Origin: Emcibacter sp. SYSU 3D8
Lineage (GTDB): Bacteria > Pseudomonadota > Alphaproteobacteria > SMXS01
NCBI RefSeq assembly: GCF_039655875.1
Contig: NZ_JBBYXK010000001.1
Span: 434,001-498,000 of the forward strand
DNA length: 64,000 nt
Direction of reading: 5' to 3'
Both the position numbers and the translations under genes were made by a program. Below, piece by piece: positions 19,191 through 27,823 of this stretch (within the stretch, counting starts at the first letter, position 1; each line of letters begins with the position of its first letter). The notes beneath the pieces are model-generated. The model saw nothing but the letters and a program-made list of their open reading frames with translations. It had not been told where the DNA came from and ran no database searches.

Positions 19191-19701
19191 CCCCCGCGAC
19201 GGCAAGCAGCCAATCAAAGAAAGGGAAGGCAACGTAGTGTCCACCAATCCGAACCGCTCCGCCGCGAACACGCCGTCGATCATCGGCGGCGACGTCCAGC
19301 TCAAAGGTAACCTTGTCACCACCGGCGAAGTCCAGTTCGACGGCCGCATGGAAGGCGATCTGCATTGCGGCTCGCTGACGATCGGCGAAAGCGCCGAAGT
19401 CACCGGCAGCGTGGTCGCTGAAACTGTGATCATTCACGGCAAGCTGAAGGGCACCATCCGCGCCCGCCGCGTGCGCCTGGAGCGCACCGCCAAGGTGCAG
19501 GGCGACGTCTGGCATGAAATCATTTCCATCGAGGCCGGCGCCCATATCGAGGGCCAGTTCGTCCATGTGGACAACCCGCTGGAATCCGCCCCCGGCCGTC
19601 CGGTCGTCAAGCAGGCAGGTACGCCCGGCGCGCAGCCAGCCACGGCGGAGGCGCCGACCAACGGCGGTGCCCCGGCCCGCCCTACGACGCCGGCGAACTG
19701 A
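19174..19701 (+). CDS. bactofilin
   Basis: Polymer-forming cytoskeletal protein of 175 aa. The core (residues ~37-135) is a right-handed beta-helix with regular short repeats of hydrophobic and Gly residues (GNLVTTGEVQFDGRMEGD, GSVVAETVIIHGKLKG, IRARRVRLERTAKVQGDV), flanked by disordered tails, the last rich in Pro/Ala/Thr. Bactofilins assemble without nucleotide into filaments that position peptidoglycan enzymes. It overlaps the M23 peptidase gene by 17 nt and is the last gene before a clear terminator. An ATG or the GTG at 19237 could both serve as the start. Confidence 0.92.
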   Translation: MFRQSDPRDGKQPIKEREGNVVSTNPNRSAANTPSIIGGDVQLKGNLVTTGEVQFDGRMEGDLHCGSLTIGESAEVTGSVVAETVIIHGKLKGTIRARRVRLERTAKVQGDVWHEIISIEAGAHIEGQFVHVDNPLESAPGRPVVKQAGTPGAQPATAEAPTNGGAPARPTTPAN

Positions 19702-19735
19702 AGAAAAGCCAGTTCGACCTGTTCAGTTAAGCAAA

Positions 19736-19765
19736 GGGCGGCAGAAATGCCGCCCTTTTCGTTTT
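19736..19765 (+). terminator. intrinsic terminator after the bactofilin gene
   Basis: Perfect 8-bp stem GGGCGGCA / TGCCGCCC closed by a GAAA tetraloop, followed by TTTTCGTTTT. It ends the glnE-to-bactofilin operon. In the opposite direction the stem is followed by only three T, so it would serve prfB weakly. Confidence 0.93.
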
Positions 19766-19814
19766 CCGTGAAAATGCCCCTGCATCGCCTTAACCGGACA
19801 AGGCCAGCCTCGGG

Positions 19815-20946
19815 TCAGCTCAGATCCTCGATCGCCTCACCCGCCTTGCCGTCCACCTTGGCGGCAAGCGCGGCGGCGACAAAGTCGTCGATGCCGCCAT
19901 TGAGCACCAGGTCGGGCTGGGAAGATTCCACGCCGGTGCGCAGGTCCTTCACCATCTGGTACGGCTGCAGTACGTAGGAGCGGATCTGGTGGCCCCAGGC
20001 GATGTCCGTCTTTGACGCCGCCGCGGCCTGGGCCTTTTCCTCGCGGGCGCGCAGCTCGGCCTCGTAGAGACGGCTCTGCAGCATCTTCATGGCCGTGGCG
20101 CGGTTCTTGTGCTGGGAGCGCTCGTTCTGGCACTGCACGACGATACCGGTGGGGATGTGGGTGATGCGGATGGCGCTGTCGGTGGTGTTGACGTGCTGGC
20201 CGCCGGCGCCCGAGGACCGGTAGGTGTCGATGCGCAAATCCTTGTCGTTGATCTCGATCTCGATGGTGTCGTCGACCACCGGATAGACCGCGACGCTGGC
20301 GAAACTGGTGTGCCGCCGCGCATTGGAATCATAGGGCGAGATGCGCACCAGCCGGTGCACGCCGGCCTCGGTCTTCAGCCAGCCGAAGGCGTTCTCGCCC
20401 TTGATCTGGATGGTGGCGGACTTGATGCCGGCTTCCTCGCCGTCGCTGTTTTCCATCAGCTCGGTCTTGTAACCCTTGGATTCCGCCCAGCGGGTGTACA
20501 TGCGCAGCAGCATCGAGGCCCAGTCCTGGCTCTCGGTGCCGCCGGCGCCCGCGTGGATCTCCAGATAGGTGTCGTTGCCGTCCGCCTCGCCCGATAGCAG
20601 CGCGTCGATGCGCTTGGCGTTGGCCAGCACAGCCAGGTCGGCAAGCGCCTGCTGGGCATCGTCGACCATGGCCGTGTCGCCCTCGGCCTCGGCCATCTCG
20701 GCCAGCTCCAGGTTCTCGGCCAGGCCGGACTCGATCTGTTTGGTGGCGGTGATCGCCTCGTCCAGCCGGGTACGCTCGCGCATCAGTTTCTGCGCCTTGC
20801 CCGGGTCATTCCAGAGATTGGGATCTTCGGAAAGCTGGTTCAGTTCGTCCAGTCGTCTGAGCGCCCGGTCCCAGTCAAAGAGACCTCCTCAGCAGTTCCA
20901 ACGACTGCTCGATTGAGTCAACTTGCGTCTGAATTTCGGCTCGCAT
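19815..20946 (-). CDS. prfB: peptide chain release factor 2, programmed +1 frameshift
   Basis: Releases peptides at UGA and UAA. The gene is read as 23 codons from ATG 20946, then an in-frame TGA at 20877-20875, then +1 slippage (base 20877 skipped) into the main frame, giving 376 aa. The short first part ([19 protein letters not shown]) and the sequence just after the shift ([16 protein letters not shown]) together make a normal RF2 N-terminus. The GGQ motif is in [12 protein letters not shown]. The recognition tripeptide reads SPY ([14 protein letters not shown]) instead of the E. coli SPF. A plain ORF call would start wrongly at 20783. It follows mrcA by 27 nt. Confidence 0.95.
20874..20889 (-). 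promoter_or_regulatory. RF2 autoregulatory frameshift site
   Basis: On the minus strand: AGGAGG (20889-20884), a 3-nt spacer, CTT (20880-20878), TGA (20877-20875), then C. This is the canonical layout of the E. coli prfB site: an internal Shine-Dalgarno three bases before CTT-TGA-C. When RF2 is scarce the ribosome pauses at the UGA and slips from CUU to UUU, so RF2 controls its own level. Confidence 0.95.
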
Positions 20947-20973
20947 CGTTCTGACAACCTTCGATTTATGCGT

Positions 20974-23430
20974 CTAGTAAAGCCCACCGGTACCGACCGG
21001 CGCTGATCGTGCAGGCAATGGCATGCCGCCATCCGATCCGTCAACCCCCGATCCATCGAGCACGGTGCGATGCGCATTGGGCTCAGTACCGGGCTTGAAC
21101 GCTTCGAGGATCACATTGCGATCTTCGGGCGACGTGGGCAGCCCGGTCTTGCTGTTGACGCGCACCAGCCTGATATCGGGTGGAATACGGAAGGGTATCG
21201 CGGGCTGATCCTTCAGTGCGTTTTCCATGAATTCCTTGAAGATCGGCGCGGCCGAGCTGGCGCCGGTCTCCCGGCTGCCAAGGGTCTGCGGATTGTCGAA
21301 GCCCACATAGGCGCCCACCGCCAGGTCGGGCGCGAAGCCAACGAACCAGTTGTCGAAATTGTCGTTGGTCGTGCCGGTCTTTCCGGCGAGCGGCTTGCCG
21401 ATGGCGCCAACCCGCGCCCCGGTGCCACGCTGAACCACGCCTTCCAGCATGGAGACCATCTGGTAGGCTGTCGCCGGTTCGACCACCTGCTCGCGGGTAT
21501 CTTCGATGACCGGGGCGGGCTGGCCGCTCCAGCTCACGCCGGTGCACCCCAGGCACGGCCGCTTGTCGTGGCGGTAAACCGTCCGCCCCCAGCGGTCCTG
21601 AATGCGGTCGATCAGGCTGGGCGTGATCCGCTTGCCGCCGTTGACCAGCATGGCGTACGCGTTGGTCAGCTTCAGCACCGTGGTCTCGCCGGCGCCCAGC
21701 GACATGGCCAGCACCTTGGGCATCTTCTCGGTGATGCCGAATTTGTCGGCGTAGGCGGCGACCTTTTCCATGCCTACCTGCTGCGCCAGGCGCACCGTCA
21801 TGACATTGCGCGACTTCTCGATTCCCATGCGCAGCGTACTGGGGCCGTAGAATTCGTTGGAATAGTTCTGCGGCCGCCATTTGGGCAGGCCTGGCCCCTG
21901 ATCCATGACGAATGGCGCGTCGAGCACCAGATCCGACGGTGTGAAACCGCTGTCGAGCGCGGCGGCATACACGAACGGCTTGAACGCCGATCCCGGCTGG
22001 CGGGCGGCCTGCATGGCGCGGTCAAACTGGCTGGCGTTGTAATCGAAGCCGCCTACCAGGGCCAGAATGCGGCCGGTGTGCGGATCCAGGGCGACGATCG
22101 CGCCCTCGGCCTTGGGAATCTGCTGCAGGCTGTATTCATCGGCGCCGGCACCTTCGCCCGTGACCTTCTCGACCACGATGACGTCGCCTGGCTTGACCAC
22201 GTCCGAGGGCCTGGACGGCGCGGGCCCCACATTCTGTTCCTTCATGTTGGGCCGTGCCCAGGACATGCGCGAGAACGGAATGGTGCCGCGGTCGCCATCG
22301 ATGGTGCCGATCCCCGCGCCGGACGCATCAACCGACAACACCGCGGCCAGCCGCCATTCACGGGGGCCGGTGGATATCTTCAGGGCGGCGAGCTGATCCT
22401 TCCAGCCGGCAAGTTCGATATGGCGGATCGGACCGCGCCAGCCATGCCGGCGATCATAGGTCACGAGGCCATGCCGCAGCGCCGTCTCGGCGATGGCCTG
22501 CAGCCGCGAGTCCAGCGTGGAGCGAATCGACAATCCGCCGTCATACAGCGCGTCGTAGCCATAAAGGGCGGCGATCTCGCGGCGGATCTCTTCGTTGAAA
22601 TAGTCGGCCGTGAACACCCGTTCGCGTTGCGGCGCGCGCATCTGCAGCGGTTCGGCGATAGCCGCGTCGCGCTCCTTGCGGGTGATGAAACCATCGCTGG
22701 CCATGCGCCCGAGCACCCAGTCGCGCCGGCCCTTCGCCGCCCGCGGATGCCTGACCGGATGATAATTGCTGGGCGCCTTGGGCAGCGCCGCCAGATAGGC
22801 GGCCTCGGCGAGGTCCAGTTCGGACAGGGCCTTGTCGAAATACGACTGGGCCGCCGCCGCGACACCGTAGGACCCCTGCGGATGCATGCCCTGCCCCAGA
22901 TAGATTTCGTTCAGATACAGCTCGAGGATCTGGTCCTTGTCGAAGGCCCGCTCGATACGGTAGGCGAGGATCGCCTCCTTGATCTTGCGCGAATACGAGA
23001 CCTCATTGGTCAGCAGGAAGTTCTTCGCCACCTGCTGGGTGATGGTCGAGGCGCCCACCAGCCGATGGCCGGTGATCTTGTTGTAAACATTCTCGAAGAC
23101 GGCCCGGATCACGCCCAGATAGTCGATGCCGCCATGGTCGTAGAAGTTCTTGTCCTCCGCCGCCATGAACGCCTGGATCACCTGTTCGGGTATGGCCGCC
23201 AGCGGCACGAACAGCCGTCTCTCGCGCGCATATTCTCCCACCAGTTCGCCGTCGGCGGCGTGGATGCGGGTCGTGACCGGCGGCTCGTAGTCGCGCAGCT
23301 GATCCACGTCCGGCAACGCGGCGCCAAACCTGTACAGCACAACGACCACGACGATCACGACGGCAATGACGACGGCGCCGATGGCGCCCGCGGCGATCTT
23401 CAGATATCGGTTCATGTCACTTTGAGCCAT
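20974..23430 (-). CDS. mrcA: penicillin-binding protein 1A (glycosyltransferase/transpeptidase)
   Basis: Bifunctional class A PBP of 818 aa that polymerises and cross-links peptidoglycan at the inner membrane. One N-terminal membrane segment (about 10-33), then a GT51 domain (AAEDKNFYDHGG with the catalytic Glu, later ITQQVAKNFLL and EIYLGQG), an OB-like insert (SWARPNMKE region), and the transpeptidase with SXXK in QPGSAFKPF, SXN in KSRNVM and KTG in AGKTGTTN. I used ATG 23430; ATG 23415 would shorten it by five residues. It lies between amiC and prfB on the same strand, a common alphaproteobacterial order. Confidence 0.94.
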   Translation of the reverse strand: MAQSDMNRYLKIAAGAIGAVVIAVVIVVVVVLYRFGAALPDVDQLRDYEPPVTTRIHAADGELVGEYARERRLFVPLAAIPEQVIQAFMAAEDKNFYDHGGIDYLGVIRAVFENVYNKITGHRLVGASTITQQVAKNFLLTNEVSYSRKIKEAILAYRIERAFDKDQILELYLNEIYLGQGMHPQGSYGVAAAAQSYFDKALSELDLAEAAYLAALPKAPSNYHPVRHPRAAKGRRDWVLGRMASDGFITRKERDAAIAEPLQMRAPQRERVFTADYFNEEIRREIAALYGYDALYDGGLSIRSTLDSRLQAIAETALRHGLVTYDRRHGWRGPIRHIELAGWKDQLAALKISTGPREWRLAAVLSVDASGAGIGTIDGDRGTIPFSRMSWARPNMKEQNVGPAPSRPSDVVKPGDVIVVEKVTGEGAGADEYSLQQIPKAEGAIVALDPHTGRILALVGGFDYNASQFDRAMQAARQPGSAFKPFVYAAALDSGFTPSDLVLDAPFVMDQGPGLPKWRPQNYSNEFYGPSTLRMGIEKSRNVMTVRLAQQVGMEKVAAYADKFGITEKMPKVLAMSLGAGETTVLKLTNAYAMLVNGGKRITPSLIDRIQDRWGRTVYRHDKRPCLGCTGVSWSGQPAPVIEDTREQVVEPATAYQMVSMLEGVVQRGTGARVGAIGKPLAGKTGTTNDNFDNWFVGFAPDLAVGAYVGFDNPQTLGSRETGASSAAPIFKEFMENALKDQPAIPFRIPPDIRLVRVNSKTGLPTSPEDRNVILEAFKPGTEPNAHRTVLDGSGVDGSDGGMPLPARSAPVGTGGLY

Positions 23431-23538
23431 CGGCCTTTGCGCTCTTGCCCGCCGACAGGCAGGCCGCGAGGTATCCGGAAAATATGGCACCGGACACGCC
23501 GGGACAAGCCGCCATTGGTCGCACCGGGGTCGCGCGTC

Positions 23539-24789
23539 TCACTGCGCCGACAGACGGGCGTCGTGGCGCTGGAAGTATCCGTCCACGGAAGCCGCGATCG
23601 CCGCGGCAATCTCACGCTGTCCTCTTGCCGACTTCAGGTACCGGGTATCCTGAGCATTGGACAGATAGCCCATTTCGACCAGCACGGACGGCACGTCAGG
23701 CGCCTTCAGCACCCGGAACCCCGCGAAACGATGCGGGTTGTCGCGCATTTCCGCAGCCTGCTCCAGCTTGGGGATGAGCAGCCTCGCGAACTCGATCGAA
23801 TAGTTCATGGTCTCGCGCTGCATCAGATCGATCAGGATGCCGGTCACTTCGGGCGACTGCTTGCCCAGGTCCACACCCGCGATGATGTCGGCCTTGTTCT
23901 CCTTGCTGGCGAGGGCCGCAGCTTCCTTGTCCGAGGCCGTCTCGGACAGGGTATAGACGGTGCTGCCCCGGATGCTGCCGTTGGCGATGGAATCCGCGTG
24001 CAGGGAAATGAACAGGTCGGCCTTGCCGCGGCGCCCGATCTCGACCCGTTCGCCGAGCGGGATGAAGATGTCGTTCTGACGGGTGGCAATCACGTTGTAG
24101 CGCCCTGTCCGTTCCAGCTGGCGCTTCAACTCCAGCGCCACGCTCAACGTCACTGACTTCTCGTAGGTTCCGTCGCCGCTGATGGTACCCGGATCGACGC
24201 CGCCATGGCCCGCGTCGATCGCCACCGTGCGCCGGCTGTCACCGCGCTTTTGCGGCGCCGACTGGATGGCTGCCGGCGGCGATGCGGGCGCGGCCGGCGG
24301 CGACTGGACCGTCTTCATGAAGCGGGCGCGGTCGGTCGCCTCAAGATCGACGACGAAGCGGTAGCCATAGGCGCCCTGCGGGGGCAGGACGAAAGCCTGC
24401 CGCACCACAGCCGGTTTGCGCAGGTCTAGCACCAGCCGGGTATTGCCCTGCTGGAACAGGCCGAAACGATAGCGTTCGACCAGCCCCTGGGTCTCGCCCG
24501 CCTCGCCCTGTCCGCCATCGCCGACCTTCCAGTCGAGCGCCGGCATGTCGATGACGACCCGGTAAGGATCGGCCAGCGTGAACACGCTGACCGCGATATT
24601 CTCTGATACGTCGAGCACGAAACGCGTGGAATCCGGATGCGCGCCGATCCGCACCCCGGTCACCGACGGCTGGGCAAACGCCACTCCGAAAACAGCGAAA
24701 AGCACGGTAAACACAAACAGAATTGCGCCGGCGCGGCGAGCGCGCCCACTCCCAATCCCTGTCATCGACACATCATTGGATAGCCCCAT
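23539..24789 (-). CDS. amiC: N-acetylmuramoyl-L-alanine amidase (AMIN + Amidase_3)
   Basis: Periplasmic zinc amidase that splits septal peptidoglycan during cell separation. 416 aa from ATG 24789; ATG 24765 is an alternative and neither has a strong ribosome binding site. A signal peptide (AGAILFVFTVLFAVFGVAFA) is followed by an AMIN domain (about 45-145), a Pro/Ala linker, and Amidase_3 (about 190-410) with zinc ligands in DAGHGG, a TYEKS glutamate and SLHADS, and the catalytic Glu in VEMGYLSN. AmiA/B/C cannot be separated by sequence alone; the AMIN domain favours AmiC. It is divergent from rne. Confidence 0.9.
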   Translation of the reverse strand: MGLSNDVSMTGIGSGRARRAGAILFVFTVLFAVFGVAFAQPSVTGVRIGAHPDSTRFVLDVSENIAVSVFTLADPYRVVIDMPALDWKVGDGGQGEAGETQGLVERYRFGLFQQGNTRLVLDLRKPAVVRQAFVLPPQGAYGYRFVVDLEATDRARFMKTVQSPPAAPASPPAAIQSAPQKRGDSRRTVAIDAGHGGVDPGTISGDGTYEKSVTLSVALELKRQLERTGRYNVIATRQNDIFIPLGERVEIGRRGKADLFISLHADSIANGSIRGSTVYTLSETASDKEAAALASKENKADIIAGVDLGKQSPEVTGILIDLMQRETMNYSIEFARLLIPKLEQAAEMRDNPHRFAGFRVLKAPDVPSVLVEMGYLSNAQDTRYLKSARGQREIAAAIAASVDGYFQRHDARLSAQ

Positions 24790-25196
24790 GGGCGAAAGGT
24801 AATCATCATGGCGCGGCTTGGCCAGAGCGAGATCGCCGGAATGGCGGCAGCCGCTGGTTTTCATTGCAATTCAGAGGCTTGTCACGCTATGGTTCGCGTG
24901 CTCTCGTCTTTCGCGGCAAACCGAAGCGGGTTTTCCGGATGCAGCAGCGGAGGCCGTCCACGGACGGTGCCAGGCCTGTCAGCGCCGATGAAACGCCGGT
25001 TGATCGCTAACCGCGGAATGAAGACAGATCGTAAGGATACTGATGAACCCGCGGCCCGTCCCTGACCTAGATTCCCCATTGAATCAAGGCGTGGCGCTTC
25101 AGAACGAAGCGTCCTTCCGGGCTGTATTCCCCCACAACACACCCAGGCAGGACGCGCCCTCAAGACGCGACGCCAATGGGTTTGGAGCCCACTTTA
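24790..25196. other. amiC/rne divergent intergenic region with rne leader hairpins
   Basis: 407 bp with no credible gene. Two small inverted repeats lie in the probable rne 5' leader: CCGTCC/GGACGG (24955-24968) and CGCTTC/GAAGCG (25095-25111, 5-nt loop). In E. coli the structured rne leader is itself cut by RNase E to hold its level steady; a similar role here is inference. No promoter can be fixed by eye. Confidence 0.45.
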
Positions 25197-27725
25197 ATGT
25201 CCACACGTATGCTTCTAGATTCGGCCCACCCGGAAGAAACCCGGGTGGCTGTCGTCCGCGGCAACCGCATTGAGGAATTCGACTTTGAAGCCGCGAACAA
25301 GGCTTCATTAAGAGGCAACATCTACCTGGCTCGCGTCACGCGAGTCGAACCGTCGCTTCAGGCCGCTTTCGTCGAATATGGCGGCAATCGCCACGGCTTC
25401 CTCGCCTTCACCGAAATTCACCCCGACTATTACCAGATTCCGGTCGAAGACCGGCGCGCCCTGCTCGCCGAGCAGGCTGCCCACGATGCCAGCCGCCGCG
25501 ACGAATTCAACGACGAACCGCGCAGCCGCAGCCACAACGACGGCGGCGACGGCGAGGACGGCGACGATGTCGAGCATGTCGGCGCCGATGACGGCTACGA
25601 CGATGCCGCCGAAGTGCGGCGCTCGCCCCTGCAGCGGCGCTACAAGATCCAGGAAGTCATCAAGCGCCGCCAGATTCTTCTGGTCCAGGTGGTCAAGGAA
25701 GAGCGCGGCACCAAGGGCGCGGCGCTCACCACCTATATGTCACTGGCCGGCCGCTATTGCGTGCTGATGCCGAACACGGCGCGCGGCGGCGGCATCAGCC
25801 GCAAGATCCCCAGTTCCACGGACCGCAAGCGTCTGAAGTCGGTGCTTGGCGAACTCGACGTGCCGGAAGGCATGGGCTGCATCATCCGGACGGCAGGCGC
25901 CAGCCGCACCAAGGCCGAGATCAAGCGCGACTACTCCTATCTGCTGCGCTTGTGGAGCACCATCCGGGATCTGACGCTCAAGTCGATCGCGCCTGCGCTG
26001 ATCTACGAGGAAGGCAGCCTCGTCAAACGCGCCATCCGCGACATGTATATCGGCGACATCGACGAGGTGCTGGTCGAGGGCAATGACGGCTACCGGGACG
26101 CCAAGGAGTTCATGAAACTCCTGATGCCCAGCCACGCCAAGAAGGTGAAGCAGTACAAGGATCCGATCCCCCTCTTCCACCGTTTCCAGGTGGAGAGCCA
26201 GCTCGAGACCATGTACCACGCCACCGTGCCGTTGAAATCGGGCGGCTATCTGGTGATCAATCCGACCGAAGCGCTGGTTTCGATCGACGTCAATTCGGGC
26301 AAGTCGACCCGCGAGCGCAACATCGAACGCACCGCCTTCCGCACCAACATGGAAGCGGCCGACGAAGTTGCGCGCCAGCTCCGGCTGCGCGACCTGGCCG
26401 GCCTCGTCGTTATCGATTTCATCGACATGGAGGAGAGCCGCAACAACCGCGCCGTCGAGCGCCGGATGAAGGACGCTCTCAAGACCGACCGGGCCCGTCT
26501 GCAAGTGGGCCGGATCAGCAGCTTCGGCCTGATGGAAATGTCCCGGCAGCGGCTGCGGCCGGGTCTGCTGGAATCCAGCACCGTGGTCTGCCCGGTCTGC
26601 GCCGGCGCCGGTTCGGTTCGTTCCGTTGAATCCAGCGCCCTGCAGATCATGCGGGTAATCGAGGAAGAGGGCATCAAGGGCCGGGCGCTGACCGTGCATC
26701 TTACCGTGCCGCTCGACGTGGCGCTCTACATCCTCAATCACAAGCGTCATGACCTCAACGCCATCGAGGAACGCTTCCACATCAACGTCCAGATCTCCGG
26801 CGATTCATCCATGCACCGGCCGCATTACCTGCTGCGCCGCGAAGGCCAGCAGGACGCCGAGCACGAGACCCGGGTGATCACCCAGGACAGCTTCATGGTT
26901 GCCGAGGACGAAGAGGCCGCCGAAGCCGCCACGGATATCATCGAAGATGAGGCGGAAACCGACGACGTCGAGGCCACGGAGGCGGAAGCTGACGAGGTGG
27001 ACGCCGACGAGGCGGAAGCCCGTGACGAGGAATCGCGCCGCGAAGGCCGGGGCCGCCGGCGTGGCCGGGGCCGCGATCGCGATCGCCCCAAGAGTGAAGC
27101 GCAGCCGGTGCAGGCAGCCGATGCCGATGCCGATGCCGATGCCGATGCCGATTCCGACGCGGACGCCGACACCGATGCTGACACGCAGGGTGACACCCCG
27201 GCAGATCAGGCCGCGGATGGCGCCGAAGGCAGCGACGAGCAGCGCGCCAAGCGTCGCAGGGGTCGCCGCGGCGGTCGACGTCGGCGCAAGCAGCGCGCGG
27301 ATGGCCAGGCCGATACGAATGACAATGCCGAATCCGGCGAGAGCGGTGAGCACCAGGGCGACTGGGCCGATGAGGACAGCGCCGACACCGGTAACGAGCC
27401 GGCCGAGGGCGATACGGCCGAGCATTATTCAACCGACACACCGCAGCCGGAATACGCGACCATGGTGGAAGAGTCGGCCCCTGCCCCGGTGGATTGGTCC
27501 GAGCCTGTCGTTGCCCCGGCGGCACAGAGCGCCAACCTGCAAATCGACGATCAGCCCGAGCCATTCGTGGCCGACACCCTGATCGAGACGGCAGTGGCGC
27601 AGCCCGAAGCCGTTGTCGCGGCACCAGTTGCTGCTGCACCCGAACCGGAGCCGGTGACGGCGGATGCCGGGCCGGCCGGGACCGCCAAGCCTCCGCGCCG
27701 CCAGGGATGGTGGAACCGGGGCTGA
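25197..27725 (+). CDS. rne: ribonuclease E
   Basis: Endoribonuclease that starts mRNA decay and processes rRNA and tRNA; core of the degradosome. 842 aa. The S1 RNA-binding domain (about 32-125) is split by an acidic insert (about 90-140, rich in Asp/Gly/Ser) as in other alphaproteobacterial RNase E. The DNase I-like catalytic region has DVNSGKSTRERNIERTAF and VVIDFIDM with the metal-binding aspartates; the Zn-link is CPVCAGAG. After ~540 the tail is disordered: acidic stretch, RRGRGRRRGRGRDRDR basic patch, an Ala-Asp repeat, a second basic patch, and an acidic end. ATG 25197 is used, with GGAG 10 nt upstream. Confidence 0.95.
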   Translation: MSTRMLLDSAHPEETRVAVVRGNRIEEFDFEAANKASLRGNIYLARVTRVEPSLQAAFVEYGGNRHGFLAFTEIHPDYYQIPVEDRRALLAEQAAHDASRRDEFNDEPRSRSHNDGGDGEDGDDVEHVGADDGYDDAAEVRRSPLQRRYKIQEVIKRRQILLVQVVKEERGTKGAALTTYMSLAGRYCVLMPNTARGGGISRKIPSSTDRKRLKSVLGELDVPEGMGCIIRTAGASRTKAEIKRDYSYLLRLWSTIRDLTLKSIAPALIYEEGSLVKRAIRDMYIGDIDEVLVEGNDGYRDAKEFMKLLMPSHAKKVKQYKDPIPLFHRFQVESQLETMYHATVPLKSGGYLVINPTEALVSIDVNSGKSTRERNIERTAFRTNMEAADEVARQLRLRDLAGLVVIDFIDMEESRNNRAVERRMKDALKTDRARLQVGRISSFGLMEMSRQRLRPGLLESSTVVCPVCAGAGSVRSVESSALQIMRVIEEEGIKGRALTVHLTVPLDVALYILNHKRHDLNAIEERFHINVQISGDSSMHRPHYLLRREGQQDAEHETRVITQDSFMVAEDEEAAEAATDIIEDEAETDDVEATEAEADEVDADEAEARDEESRREGRGRRRGRGRDRDRPKSEAQPVQAADADADADADADSDADADTDADTQGDTPADQAADGAEGSDEQRAKRRRGRRGGRRRRKQRADGQADTNDNAESGESGEHQGDWADEDSADTGNEPAEGDTAEHYSTDTPQPEYATMVEESAPAPVDWSEPVVAPAAQSANLQIDDQPEPFVADTLIETAVAQPEAVVAAPVAAAPEPEPVTADAGPAGTAKPPRRQGWWNRG
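27117..27152 (+). repeat. hexanucleotide tandem repeat (GCCGAT)x6 inside rne
   Basis: Six perfect GCCGAT units, followed by diverged copies to about 27183, encode an (Ala-Asp)n tract in the disordered RNase E tail. Unit length is a multiple of three, so gain or loss of copies would keep the frame. Confidence 0.9.
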
Positions 27726-27823
27726 CACAACCGGGGGTGACTTCGGAGACGATTGGCAGGCTGCCCGCGTTGACCCAAGGTCACCGGGCACCTACCTTTG
27801 TCTCAATGGCTTCACGAGGCACG

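Noticed and set aside
19748-19815. Separate terminator for prfB
   Set aside because: The only hairpin is that of the bactofilin terminator, which in this direction has just three T after the stem.
21070-24156. 1028-codon plus-strand frame antisense to mrcA and amiC
   Set aside because: Spans two real genes on the other strand plus their gap; no ribosome binding site and no recognisable domain.
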